64,000 nucleotides of DNA. It comes from Phycisphaeraceae bacterium D3-23. GTDB lineage: Bacteria; Planctomycetota; Phycisphaerae; Phycisphaerales; Phycisphaeraceae. The notes beneath the pieces are model-generated. The model was not told the DNA's origin and made no database searches. It saw nothing but the letters and a program-made list of their open reading frames with translations. The DNA is taken from positions 1,054,001-1,118,000 of the forward strand of contig CP114179.1 in assembly GCA_039555135.1 (NCBI GenBank). The letters run 5' to 3'. Position numbers and translations under genes: made by a program. Shown here one piece after another: positions 39,393 to 47,678 of this stretch. Each line of letters starts with the position of its first letter. Positions within the stretch are counted from its first letter, which is position 1.

Positions 39393-39607
39393 GGGTGCCA
39401 CACAACTGCCCTGCTCGGGGGGCTGCTGTGTGCGGCATCCGCAAGATATCGAAGCACCTAAACCATTCCCATAAGCAACAACAATAGCCCGCAGCTAACA
39501 GCTGCGCGGTGGGTTTCATACGACCACGCGACTCCCCGCGCAGCTGTTCGCTGCGGGCTATCCATTGCACACAGCAGCCCGGGGGACCGGGCAGTTGTGT
39601 GGCACCC
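39393..39607. repeat. Palindromic intergenic element, family A (copy 2), carrying a nested family B element
   Basis: Outer arms GGGTGCCACACAACTGCCC (39393-39411) and GGGCAGTTGTGTGGCACCC (39589-39607), plus inner arms GGGCTGCTGTGTGC and GCACACAGCAGCCC. The centre holds a complete family B palindrome (39483-39561). The other family A copies are about 100 bp; this one is about 215 bp because of the insertion. Confidence 0.9.
39483..39561. repeat. Palindromic intergenic element, family B (copy 1), nested
   Basis: Arms ATAGCCCGCAGCTAACAGCT (from 39484) and AGCTGTTCGCTGCGGGCTAT (ending 39561). A second copy is at 61217-61305. It lies between the two halves of a family A element. Confidence 0.88.
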
Positions 39608-39634
39608 CTGATCGGCCGGGCGTACGATTCGCCG

Positions 39635-40816
39635 ATGCCGCCTGAACCTACACACGATCACGCCGCAACGCCCCGCCCCACCCACTTGCTCTGGGTGATC
39701 CGCATCGCCGCGCTCGCCGGGCTCGTCATCTCGGGCTACCTCTTCGTCCTCGCAGCGAAGGGCGTCGCGCCGCCGGGCTGCGGCGAGGGCGCGGGATGCG
39801 CGGATGTACTCGCCAGCCGGTGGTCGAAGGTCTGGCGTTTCCCCGTCAGCGCCCCGGCCATGGTGGTCTACCTCGTCACACTCGCCGCGTCGCTGCACGC
39901 CGGGCCGAGCAGCACACAGACCCAGCGCGACAAGTCGTGGCGCATCCTCAATATCGCGGCCGTCGCGGCCGGCGGGTCCGCGTTGTGGTTCATCTACCTC
40001 CAGCTCTTCGTGCTCCACGAGGTCTGCCCGTTCTGCATGGCGGCGCACGGCTGCTCGCTCATCATCGCATTCGCAGCGCTATTGCACGGCCCGCGTCTGC
40101 TCCCGCTCGTCGGCCTCGCGGGCGTCGGCGCGATGATCGCCGCGCAGGTGCTGCTCGCCCCCCCGGCTACCACCGTCAACCCGCAGGTCCGCTTCACGCT
40201 CCCCGACCCCGCAGTGAGCCCCACCGTCGGCGACCCCGCCGCGCCACACACCATCGCCTTGCTCTATGACTACAACTGCCACCACTGCCTCGTCGCCCAC
40301 GAACACCTCCGCGCTGCGATTGACCGCTACCCCGGCCAACTCAACATCATCCTCCTGCCCACCGCGATCGACCCGGCCTGCAACCCCTACGTCGAGCAGC
40401 AGTCCTACGGCTCACGCACCTCGTGCGCGCTCGCCCAGCTCGCGCTCGCGGTCTGGGTCGCCGATGCCCACCAGCTCGACGCGTTCGACGCCTACCTCGT
40501 CGAGCAGGTCCCGCGTGAAAAGATCGACGGCTGCGTCCCGTTAGAAGTCATCGACACGACGTTCCGCACCGAGGCCGAGCGGCTGGTCGGGGCCGAGGCC
40601 CTCGCGGATGCGCTGGCCGACCCGCGGATCGATGCGCAGCTCGAACACGCCGCGAAGGTCTACAGCCTGGCCGTGGACCCGGTCACGATGCGTGGCGGCG
40701 TCCCGCGCATGATCGTCGGCGAGTTCGCCTACCCCGGGTTCGACCAGGCCCATCGGCTCTTAGACCTGCTCGAAGCGACCTACCCCGACCTGCAACCCGC
40801 GGACGAGAACCGCTAA
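39635..40816 (+). CDS. VKOR-DsbA fusion: vitamin K epoxide reductase domain with C-terminal thioredoxin-like domain
   Basis: 393 residues from the ATG at 39635. Four or five helices (LWVIRIAALAGLVISGYLFV at about 24-43, WFIYLQLFVLHEVCPFCMAA near 120) make a VKOR domain, with the loop cysteines GCGEGAGCADVLASRWSK and the active CPFC. After helix AGVGAMIAAQVLLAPP, residues from about 205 form a thioredoxin-like domain whose active site is YDYNCHHCLVAH (CHHC). The VKOR part reoxidises the Dsb partner using quinone, while the soluble part makes disulfides outside the membrane. The two activities in one chain are known in VKOR families. gatB starts 10 bp after it. Confidence 0.92.
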   Translation: MPPEPTHDHAATPRPTHLLWVIRIAALAGLVISGYLFVLAAKGVAPPGCGEGAGCADVLASRWSKVWRFPVSAPAMVVYLVTLAASLHAGPSSTQTQRDKSWRILNIAAVAAGGSALWFIYLQLFVLHEVCPFCMAAHGCSLIIAFAALLHGPRLLPLVGLAGVGAMIAAQVLLAPPATTVNPQVRFTLPDPAVSPTVGDPAAPHTIALLYDYNCHHCLVAHEHLRAAIDRYPGQLNIILLPTAIDPACNPYVEQQSYGSRTSCALAQLALAVWVADAHQLDAFDAYLVEQVPREKIDGCVPLEVIDTTFRTEAERLVGAEALADALADPRIDAQLEHAAKVYSLAVDPVTMRGGVPRMIVGEFAYPGFDQAHRLLDLLEATYPDLQPADENR

Positions 40817-40826
40817 ACTCTTCGGC

Positions 40827-42353
40827 ATGACCACGCAAAACCCACCGACCGACCCCGGCGCCTTCTACGGGCTCAAGACCACGCTCATGGTCGGCATGGA
40901 GATCCATGTCGAGCTCGATACCCGCAGCAAGATGTGGACCGCCGCGCCCAACGTCGCCCACCCCGACTACTTCGAGAGCGAACCCAACACCCTGCTCAGC
41001 CCCGTCGTCGTCGGCATGCCCGGCACGCTGCCGGTGATGAACCGCGCGGCGGTGGAGATGTCCGTCCTCGTCGGGCTGGCGCTCAACTGCGCCATCGCCA
41101 AACGCTGCAAGTGGGACCGCAAGAGCTATTGGTACCCCGACCTGCCCAAGAACTACCAGATCAGCCAGTACGACCAGCCGATCTGCGGCGCGGGGCATCT
41201 TGAGATTCCGGCTGGTGAAGACACCAAACGCATACGCATCACACGCGCGCACCTGGAAGAGGACGCGGGCAAGCTGCTGCACGACCTGCCCGGCGGCGGG
41301 CACAGCGACGGGTCGCTCGTCGACCTCAACCGCGCGGGGACGCCGCTCCTGGAGATCGTCACCGAGCCCGACTTCGGCAGCGCGGACGAAGCCGTCATCT
41401 TTGGCCAGATGCTGCGCGACATCTGCCGACACCTCGGCGTCACGCAGGGCATCATGCAGAAGGGCCACATGCGCTTCGAGCCCAACATCAACGTCATCAT
41501 CGAGAAGGACGGCCAAACCTACAAGACGCCCATCGTCGAGATCAAGAACCTCAACTCGTTCAAGGCGGTACACGGCGCGATCCAACACGAACACACCCGG
41601 CAGATCGAGAAGTGGCTCGAAGACGGCGTCGTCATGGCGTCGCGCTCGAAGTCCACACGCGGGTGGGACGACGTGAATCTCAAGACAACGAAGCAGCGCG
41701 AGAAGGAAGACGAGGACGAGTACCGCTACTTCCCCGACCCGGACCTGTGCGCGGTGGAGATCGACGACGCGATGCTCGATGCGATCCGCGAGCGGCTGGT
41801 GGAGCTGCCGAGCGATCGGCTCAAGCGCTATGTTGAAGAACTCGGGCTCAAAGAAATCGACGCGAAGGGGCTCATCGACGAGCCCGCGACGACGGCGTAC
41901 TTTGAAGCGGCGCTGGCACAGGGCGCCGACGCGAAGCCGGCGGCGAAGCTGCTTCGCAACAACCTGGGCAAGCTCGCCAACGAGCGCGGCGTACTGCCCG
42001 ATGCACTCAACATCTCGGCCGCGCAGTTCGCGGGGGTCGTGAAGCTGCTGGAGGCGGGGACGGTGGGCAGCAACGTCGTCGACAAGCTGCTGACCGCGTG
42101 CATGGACAGCGACGGATCGCCCGAGCAGTTGGCCGAGCAAGGCGGGATGGTGCAGGTGCAGGACGACAGCCAGCTTGAGCAGTGGGTCGACGAGGTGCTC
42201 GCCAACCCGAAGCTCGCCAAGGCGGTCGAGGACCTGCGCGGCGGCAAGCGGCAGGCCATCGGCGCGATCATGGGCCAGGTCATGCGCCTCAGCGGCGGCT
42301 CGGCTAACCCCGGGCAGGTGACGAAGCTGATTCTGGCGAAGGTGGAGACGTAG
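40827..42353 (+). CDS. gatB: Aspartyl/glutamyl-tRNA amidotransferase subunit B
   Basis: 508 residues. The N-terminal GMEIHVELDTRSKMW, KSYWYPDLPKNYQISQYDQP and EEDAGKLLHD are GatB blocks; YRYFPDPDL comes mid-protein, and the C-terminal helical YqeY-like tail reads VDEVLANPKLAKAVEDLRGG. It activates misacylated Glu-tRNA(Gln)/Asp-tRNA(Asn) so that GatA-derived ammonia can amidate it. gatA and gatC are not in the window, so the subunit genes are dispersed. Follows the VKOR gene by 10 bp. Confidence 0.96.
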   Translation: MTTQNPPTDPGAFYGLKTTLMVGMEIHVELDTRSKMWTAAPNVAHPDYFESEPNTLLSPVVVGMPGTLPVMNRAAVEMSVLVGLALNCAIAKRCKWDRKSYWYPDLPKNYQISQYDQPICGAGHLEIPAGEDTKRIRITRAHLEEDAGKLLHDLPGGGHSDGSLVDLNRAGTPLLEIVTEPDFGSADEAVIFGQMLRDICRHLGVTQGIMQKGHMRFEPNINVIIEKDGQTYKTPIVEIKNLNSFKAVHGAIQHEHTRQIEKWLEDGVVMASRSKSTRGWDDVNLKTTKQREKEDEDEYRYFPDPDLCAVEIDDAMLDAIRERLVELPSDRLKRYVEELGLKEIDAKGLIDEPATTAYFEAALAQGADAKPAAKLLRNNLGKLANERGVLPDALNISAAQFAGVVKLLEAGTVGSNVVDKLLTACMDSDGSPEQLAEQGGMVQVQDDSQLEQWVDEVLANPKLAKAVEDLRGGKRQAIGAIMGQVMRLSGGSANPGQVTKLILAKVET

Positions 42354-42354
42354 A

Positions 42355-43479
42355 GTGCGGTACTGTTTCAAGTTTGACAAACTACCAGCTGGATATGCTG
42401 CAAAACCTGCTCGCAAAACTGCACAGAAAGCAACGGTCCAGTATCGTGGTTTTTTGACCTCCGACAATAGCTCATTTTTTTACCAAGCACTGCGGGGAGT
42501 CTCGGAAGCATATCTTTCAAAACTTCCTTACCAGTACCGATTCCCTGAACACAAAGTGCATAATCTAATCGCAGTGATCCGACAAGACCGCACATGTGAA
42601 GTGGCGATTAATCAGTGGGATGGCATCGCTGAGTGCCGTACTAAACGGAGTGTAGAGAAGGGAGAGCCCATTAGCGAAGACGACTTGCTTGGAGTTGAAT
42701 CGCTGAGCAAAATTGATATCGAGGTACCTGACGATTCAGGTGTTTTATTTGTGCATACGTACTCATGGCGTAGAGCCTTGTACTTCGATTATGGGCCTTG
42801 GGTTCCTGGAGTAGAAAGTTCTCCACGGCCAGCAGTAAGCAAACTGATGGGGGCCGCAACAACACTGCTCATGTTTCAGGATCGAACAAACTGTTCAGAT
42901 TCTCAATGGAATGAATTTTTCAACCAAGGGTGGTTTCCATTCATAACCTTGCAAAACAGAACCGTTTCTAAAATGCAGAGTTACTCGGCAGAAAAATGGC
43001 CCATTGATGAACTGCTCGATGAGGTTAGATCTGATTTACTTCCGCGCCTTCCGGCCATCAAGGTCAAAGCACGAAATAGCGACATTGCTTCAGGACACGC
43101 TGAGCTCATCTGTCGCGCGATCGATCACTATCTGAATGGCGATGACCTAAGCGCGGTGGCAATAATGTATCCACGTCTAGAGGGAATACTGCGATCTTGC
43201 GCAGCGGGCTCGAAAAATAACAAGAACTCGCAAGCCTCGCTATCGAGAGCGCCGGGATTGCTCTCGGAAGCAGCTGGGCTCAATGCCACAATTCTAATGC
43301 CCGAGCGATTCGAACAATATCTCAGGGAGGTGTATTTTGCGTCCTTCGACCCCAATACCCCTGGCGCAGTCAACAGAAACACGGTATCTCATGGAGTAGC
43401 ACCTGAGCAACTGATGGACACCAAGGCAGCGACCTTGTCTCTCCTCATTCTGGAACACATTCTCTACCTAGCAGTTTGA
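42355..43479 (+). CDS. Foreign low-GC gene with a HEPN-like C-terminal R-x4-H motif
   Basis: 374 residues from a GTG at 42355, one base after the gatB stop. Its base composition is far less GC-rich than all neighbours, with A/T third positions (AAA, TTT, AAT), so recent transfer is likely. No family recognised for the N-terminal half (about 1-240, which contains Trp/Tyr-rich stretches such as YSWRRALYFDYGPWVPG). The C-terminus reads CRAIDHYLNGDDLSAVAIMY then LEGILRS and NRNTVSHGVAPEQLMDTKAA. RNTVSH is R-x4-H, the HEPN RNase motif, in the right helical setting. HEPN proteins act as toxins or antiviral nucleases. The domain call is a hypothesis. Confidence 0.62.
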   Translation: MRYCFKFDKLPAGYAAKPARKTAQKATVQYRGFLTSDNSSFFYQALRGVSEAYLSKLPYQYRFPEHKVHNLIAVIRQDRTCEVAINQWDGIAECRTKRSVEKGEPISEDDLLGVESLSKIDIEVPDDSGVLFVHTYSWRRALYFDYGPWVPGVESSPRPAVSKLMGAATTLLMFQDRTNCSDSQWNEFFNQGWFPFITLQNRTVSKMQSYSAEKWPIDELLDEVRSDLLPRLPAIKVKARNSDIASGHAELICRAIDHYLNGDDLSAVAIMYPRLEGILRSCAAGSKNNKNSQASLSRAPGLLSEAAGLNATILMPERFEQYLREVYFASFDPNTPGAVNRNTVSHGVAPEQLMDTKAATLSLLILEHILYLAV

Positions 43480-43511
43480 CTCATCGAAGCACGTGTACCT
43501 ATCTCAATAAA

Positions 43512-43541
43512 AAAAGCCCCGCTCATAAATTGAGCGGGGCT
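43512..43541 (-). terminator. Bidirectional terminator between the low-GC gene and the sorting-signal gene
   Basis: AGCCCCGCTCA (43515-43525) pairs with TGAGCGGGGCT (43531-43541) around TAAAT. The minus strand continues TTTTTTTATT, a good stop for the gene at 43561-44247. The plus side has only TTGC. Confidence 0.85.
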
Positions 43542-43560
43542 TGCTATAGCAATACAGCGC

Positions 43561-44247
43561 TTACGCGTCGCGGCGTCGGCGTTGGCCCATGAGGCCGATG
43601 AGTGCGAGGCCCATGAGGGCGGCGCTTGGGGACGGGATGCCGGTTGCGCCGCCGTCATCGCCGCCATCATCTCCGCCATCGTCTCCGCCGTCATCACCAC
43701 CATCGTCTCCGCCGTCGTCGAGGTCGCATCCTTCGTGGATGCCCTGCTCGGCGAACTGGTAGTCGGTGCCGCCTTCGCCCGTGAGCCGCAGGGCGATACC
43801 GAAGCCCTCGGTGTTGATGGCGTCGTTGATCTGCTCGGCGGTGAGTTCGCTAAAGCCGTTGTTGACGAACGCGATGGTCGCGGTGCCGCCGTCACCGACG
43901 CCGGAGAGCCCGCCTGGGACTTCGTAGCTCACGGTCGAGCTGGACCAAGGGCCCAGGTCGGGGCTGAGTGTGCCTTCGAGGAAGTTGAGCGGGCCCGAGT
44001 CGATGCGGAGGTTTCGGTCGAAGAGGTCGTCGGAGAAGAAGGCCTCCCAGCCGTTTTCGAAGTAGATCCCGGTGATCTCGGTGTCTTCGACACAGTTGTG
44101 GATGACGAACTCGAAGTCGTAGCCGTCGAGCTCGGACGTCTGTGCGAAGACGGGGTAGGTCGGGTCGGCGACGCCGGCGAAGGCGCTGCCCGTGAAGAGG
44201 AGGCCGACGGCGATGGCCGAGACGGTCTTGGGGGTAATCTGTCGCAT
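43561..44247 (-). CDS. Secreted protein with variant PEP-CTERM-like sorting signal (paralogue 1)
   Basis: 228 residues from the ATG at 44247, with a signal peptide (TVSAIAVGLLFTGSAFA). The domain shares blocks with the next gene on the same strand: YDFEFVIHNC, ITGIYFENGWEAFFSDDLFD RN, LNFLEGTLSPDLGPW, SSTVSYEVPGG, TATIAFVNNG. Before the C-terminus is a run of Asp-Asp-Gly-Gly repeats. The tail is TGIPSPSAALMGLALIGLMG plus RRRR: a PEP-CTERM-type tripartite signal with PSPS in place of PEP. Likely a surface or outer-membrane-associated protein of unknown function. Confidence 0.78.
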   Translation of the reverse strand: MRQITPKTVSAIAVGLLFTGSAFAGVADPTYPVFAQTSELDGYDFEFVIHNCVEDTEITGIYFENGWEAFFSDDLFDRNLRIDSGPLNFLEGTLSPDLGPWSSSTVSYEVPGGLSGVGDGGTATIAFVNNGFSELTAEQINDAINTEGFGIALRLTGEGGTDYQFAEQGIHEGCDLDDGGDDGGDDGGDDGGDDGGDDGGATGIPSPSAALMGLALIGLMGQRRRRDA

Positions 44248-44414
44248 GTTGCTCCCTCGATACTGGATGGGTGAATCTAAACGCGGCGCCCACACACGGA
44301 CACCTCCACCGTTTATCGCTCTATCTTAACGGCCGCGTCCAATAAACCCTAGGGAAATATGGGGTAACGGCCGGAATCGCCGTTTCCAGGCCGTCAGGGC
44401 GGCTCGTTATCGGA

Positions 44415-44444
44415 CAACGCCGCCCCTTGTTGGGGGCGGCGTTG
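44415..44444. other. Strong hairpin between the two paralogues
   Basis: CAACGCCGCCCC (44415-44426) pairs with GGGGCGGCGTTG (44433-44444). No T run follows on the minus strand, so it is only a possible terminator for the gene at 44484-45200. Confidence 0.6.
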
Positions 44445-44483
44445 CACATTTGATGAGGTGTTGTGGGCGGGTCCGGGCGTGGC

Positions 44484-45200
44484 TCAGTCGTTGCGGCGAC
44501 GCTTGGAGGCGAGCCCGAGCAGGGCCAGCCCCATCAGTGCGGCGCTCGGGGTGGGCACGCCGGTGGCCTGCTCGCCGCCGTTACCTTCTTCGCCCTCGTC
44601 GGGGAGGTCGCCCTGTTCCAGGCCGCAGTCGTGGTTGGATTGCGACTGACCGGTGGCGGCGAGTGCCCAGGCGGAGGCGATGGGGTCGTCGGCGAACATG
44701 TCCTGCAGGCGGAGGCCCAGCCCGAAGCCCTGGGTGGCCAGGACGCTGTCGAGGTCGTCGAGCGTGACGCCGTTGTTGGCGACGAAGGCGACGGTCGTGG
44801 AGTGGCCCGAGTGGACACCGTTTTCGACGCCCCCCATGACTTCGTAGCTGACCATCGAGTTGGACCAGCCGGCGATGTCGGGTGAGACGCCGCCTTCGAC
44901 GAAGTTCAGCGGGCTCTCATCGCGTCGGATGTTGCGGTCGAAGGGGCTGGTGGAGAACAGCGAGCCCCAGGTGGATTCGAAGTAGACGCCGGTGATGCCT
45001 GCGTCATCGCAGTGCGTGTTGTTCTCGATGACGAACTCGTAGTCGTAGCCGGCGATGGTGGCTTCCTGGACGGTGACGGAGATGTCGATGCCGTCGTGGC
45101 CCTGTCCGTTGACGATGTTGAAGTGTGCGGTGCCTGCTGCGGCGGTGGTCGCGGCGGCGAGTGCGAGTGCGGTCGTTGCGATTTTGTGGCTGATGTTCAT
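44484..45200 (-). CDS. Secreted protein with variant PEP-CTERM-like sorting signal (paralogue 2)
   Basis: 238 residues from the ATG at 45200 (MNISHKIATTALALAAATT... signal peptide). Homologous to the gene at 43561: YDYEFVIENNTHC, ITGVYFESTWGSLFSTSPFD RNIRRDESPLNFVEGG, SNSMVSYEVMGG, TTVAFVANNG, GFGLGLRLQ. The tail is ATGVPTPSAALMGLALLGLA plus KRRR. Probably arose by tandem duplication. The two genes have separate hairpins or terminators, so they may be regulated separately. Function unknown. Confidence 0.78.
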   Translation of the reverse strand: MNISHKIATTALALAAATTAAAGTAHFNIVNGQGHDGIDISVTVQEATIAGYDYEFVIENNTHCDDAGITGVYFESTWGSLFSTSPFDRNIRRDESPLNFVEGGVSPDIAGWSNSMVSYEVMGGVENGVHSGHSTTVAFVANNGVTLDDLDSVLATQGFGLGLRLQDMFADDPIASAWALAATGQSQSNHDCGLEQGDLPDEGEEGNGGEQATGVPTPSAALMGLALLGLASKRRRND

Positions 45201-45411
45201 GGTGTTTCCCTTTTCGAGTGAGTGTGAGAGTTGTCGTTCGCGTCTCTGCCCTAACCATGCACCGGCCAAGGCAAAGGGCAAGCGCTTGGCAAAGAAACCC
45301 ACGGGGAACGGGTCGGGTCGTGCGGGCGGGTCGGGTTGTGCGGGGGGATCGGCGGTTTGGGGCGGGAAATGGGCGGTTTTCTGCCGCTTGCGGCTAGCGC
45401 GGCAGATGGGT

Positions 45412-45513
45412 GGGTGCCACACAGCTGCCCGAAGGGCTGCTGTGTGCCGGGCTGGATCAGACTTTGTCCAAACGCACACCGCTGCCCTGCGGACAGGCCA
45501 GTTGAGTGGCACC
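45412..45513. repeat. Palindromic intergenic element, family A (copy 3)
   Basis: Arms GGGTGCCACACAGCTGCCC and GGCCAGTTGAGTGGCACC with inner GGGCTGCTGTGTGC and GCACACCGCTGCCC; more diverged than the other copies. It stands at the 3' side of the RDD gene. Confidence 0.78.
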
Positions 45514-45524
45514 GGGATCGTCAC

Positions 45525-47483
45525 TCACTGCGCGTCGTCTTCGCCATCCTCTTCCATGGGCGGCGGGTCGCGGTAGACCACGATCGTCTTGGCGAGGATG
45601 TCGCCCAGGCGTTGGCGGTGCGGGCTGATGAGCGGCAGCAGCAGCAGAAGCCAGGCGACGAGCTCAAACACACGCGACACCGCGCGGACGACCGACGCGC
45701 CGGGCGGCGCGGGGACGCCGCGGAAGTTTGAGACGTACGTCCCGGTCAGCCACTTGCCGATCGACCGCGCGGTGATGAACTCGAACACGGTGGTGTGGAA
45801 CACGGTGACGGCGATGACCAGCCAGCCGGGCCACATCGCGTCGGGCGGCTTGGGGATCGGCGTCCCGGGCCAGTGCTGCAAGACGATCTCGTCCCACCCC
45901 AGGCCGTAGACCATACCCGCGATCCAGAGCCCGGGGACCAGGTCGATCATCGTGCTCAGCAGGCGTCGGCTCCAGGGCACGAGGTGGATGTTGTCCGGCA
46001 GCTTGACCTCGCGGTCTTGCGGCGTGCGTTTCCAGAAGAGCATCAGCGTCACCATCGCCAACGTCAGCGCGATGATCTGGATGATCCAGTCCGCGTTGTT
46101 CTCCCAGCGCGAACGACGCGCGGGGTAGTAGTCGGTGTGAACGCCTTGGGGGGCACTGCCCGCAGCCGGGGGCGGGGCACCGAGCAGCGCCGCGGGCAGG
46201 CGGTACTCGCCCAGCAGCAGCTCGGGCGGGTCGGCGGATCCGTTGGTGTTGCCTTGCGTATGGGGCGCATCGGGGCGGGCGAGCATGACGACGTCCGAGC
46301 CCAGCCCGAGCAGACGCCAGCGGGCGGTATCGAGTGTATTGACCCACATCACCGCCGCGTTGGCCCGGCGTCGACCACGCAAGAGATAGACGTCCACCAC
46401 GACCTGCTGCATGTCGCGCTGCCGCTCGACCCCGACGAAGACCTGCCCCGACAGCGAAACCGACGACCACCCGCCCCGGCCGGGCATGTAGTACACGCTC
46501 TGCGCCCAGTCCGCATCGCCCACGGGCAGCGACACCACCAGCTCGCCACGCCCTTGCATCGGCTCGGCGACCACGGCAGGGCGTTGGTCATTCGTCCCAC
46601 GCACCACCAACTCCGCGCGGTGCGGCACACCAAACGACTCGGGCAGCGCCACGGTGCGCCAGCCCTGCGTCCCCACGCGGATCAGCCGGCAGGCCGGGAC
46701 CGTGGGGGCGGGCTCGATCGCTTGCTCCACCTCGGGCCCGGCGTCGCCGCGCGGCGCTTCGCCGCCGCGGTCGCCCGCTGCGTCATCATCGTCATCACCC
46801 GGTGCTGCATCGCCGGGCCCGGTGTCGCTCGATGCGTCGCCATCCGCCTGGGCCTGCGCTTCTTCGGTTGTGTCTTGCGATGCTTCGGCGTCGTCATCAC
46901 GCTCGGTGCCGTCGCCTTCCGCCGCACCATTCGAGCCCGACAGGTCGATGCCCGGCGGCAGGCCGAGGGCGGCGTTCAGCATGTCGTCGGGCTCGCGCGA
47001 TGCCGCATGCGTCGGCGGCGCATCGAGCGCCGCGAGCACCTCGGGCGCATCGACACGCACCAGCGCCCAGACGCCCTGGCGGTTCGCCACCAGCGAGAGC
47101 AGCCCACAGCCCTCGGGCAGCGCCGGCAGCTCGCCCTGGCGGTACGACCAGCCCCAATCCATCGGCTCCTGGTACGGCCGCCGCGTCAGCACCCGGCCGT
47201 CATCCATCACCAGCACAAGCCGGCCGCCCCCCGCCGCGATGCTGCCCGAGCGCAGCCGTCCCGGGATCGGGTCCAGGGCGTTGAGCTGACCGGCGGCGTC
47301 CTCGGCCGCGCGGTGGTAGATCTCGAGCTGGTCTCCGTCCTCACTCGCCGACGCCACCACCAGCCACAGGTGTGACTCGTCCCCCGCGACCAGCAGGTCC
47401 TGCGCCGACGCACGCACCGCCGCCAGCCCACAGGCCAGCAACAACACACACACCATCCATAAACGAACAACCCGCCTAAACAT
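45525..47483 (-). CDS. RDD-family membrane protein with large extracytoplasmic domain
   Basis: 652 residues starting at the ATG at 47483 with a signal or anchor (VVRLWMVCVLLLACGLAAVR). Residues about 30-440 look like a beta-propeller-like exported domain (LWLVVASASEDGDQLEIYHR, VWALVRVDAPEVL), interrupted at about 165-250 by an acidic low-complexity linker (DDDAEASQDTTEEAQAQADG). Helices begin near 465 (WIIQIIALTLAMVTLMLFWK), and the last 150 residues are an RDD domain: PWSRRLLSTMIDLVPGLWIA, KWLTGTYVSN and RLGDILAKTIVVYRDP. RDD proteins are often transport-related; function not fixed. Flanked by family A palindromes. Confidence 0.82.
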   Translation of the reverse strand: MFRRVVRLWMVCVLLLACGLAAVRASAQDLLVAGDESHLWLVVASASEDGDQLEIYHRAAEDAAGQLNALDPIPGRLRSGSIAAGGGRLVLVMDDGRVLTRRPYQEPMDWGWSYRQGELPALPEGCGLLSLVANRQGVWALVRVDAPEVLAALDAPPTHAASREPDDMLNAALGLPPGIDLSGSNGAAEGDGTERDDDAEASQDTTEEAQAQADGDASSDTGPGDAAPGDDDDDAAGDRGGEAPRGDAGPEVEQAIEPAPTVPACRLIRVGTQGWRTVALPESFGVPHRAELVVRGTNDQRPAVVAEPMQGRGELVVSLPVGDADWAQSVYYMPGRGGWSSVSLSGQVFVGVERQRDMQQVVVDVYLLRGRRRANAAVMWVNTLDTARWRLLGLGSDVVMLARPDAPHTQGNTNGSADPPELLLGEYRLPAALLGAPPPAAGSAPQGVHTDYYPARRSRWENNADWIIQIIALTLAMVTLMLFWKRTPQDREVKLPDNIHLVPWSRRLLSTMIDLVPGLWIAGMVYGLGWDEIVLQHWPGTPIPKPPDAMWPGWLVIAVTVFHTTVFEFITARSIGKWLTGTYVSNFRGVPAPPGASVVRAVSRVFELVAWLLLLLPLISPHRQRLGDILAKTIVVYRDPPPMEEDGEDDAQ

Positions 47484-47531
47484 ACGCGCAGAGCGTAACG
47501 CATCGCACAACAACCGGCGAACACGGGAGAC

Positions 47532-47633
47532 GGGTGCCACACAACTGCCCTGTCCGCAGGGCTGCTGTGTGCGGAGCGCTATGACTTTGTTTCAATCACA
47601 CACAGCAGCCCTGCAGGCAGTTGTGTGGCACCC
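47532..47633. repeat. Palindromic intergenic element, family A (copy 4)
   Basis: Arms GGGTGCCACACAACTGCCC and GGCAGTTGTGTGGCACCC with inner GGGCTGCTGTGTGC and CACACAGCAGCCC. It separates the RDD gene from cdsA, opposite copy 3. Confidence 0.87.
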
Positions 47634-47678
47634 AGTCCGCGAAGACACACACCCCCACCGCCCTGCTACCATCGGGCC

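Noticed and set aside
43640-43730. CRISPR-like tandem repeats
   Set aside because: These are codons for the Asp-Asp-Gly-Gly run of the secreted protein, without spacers.
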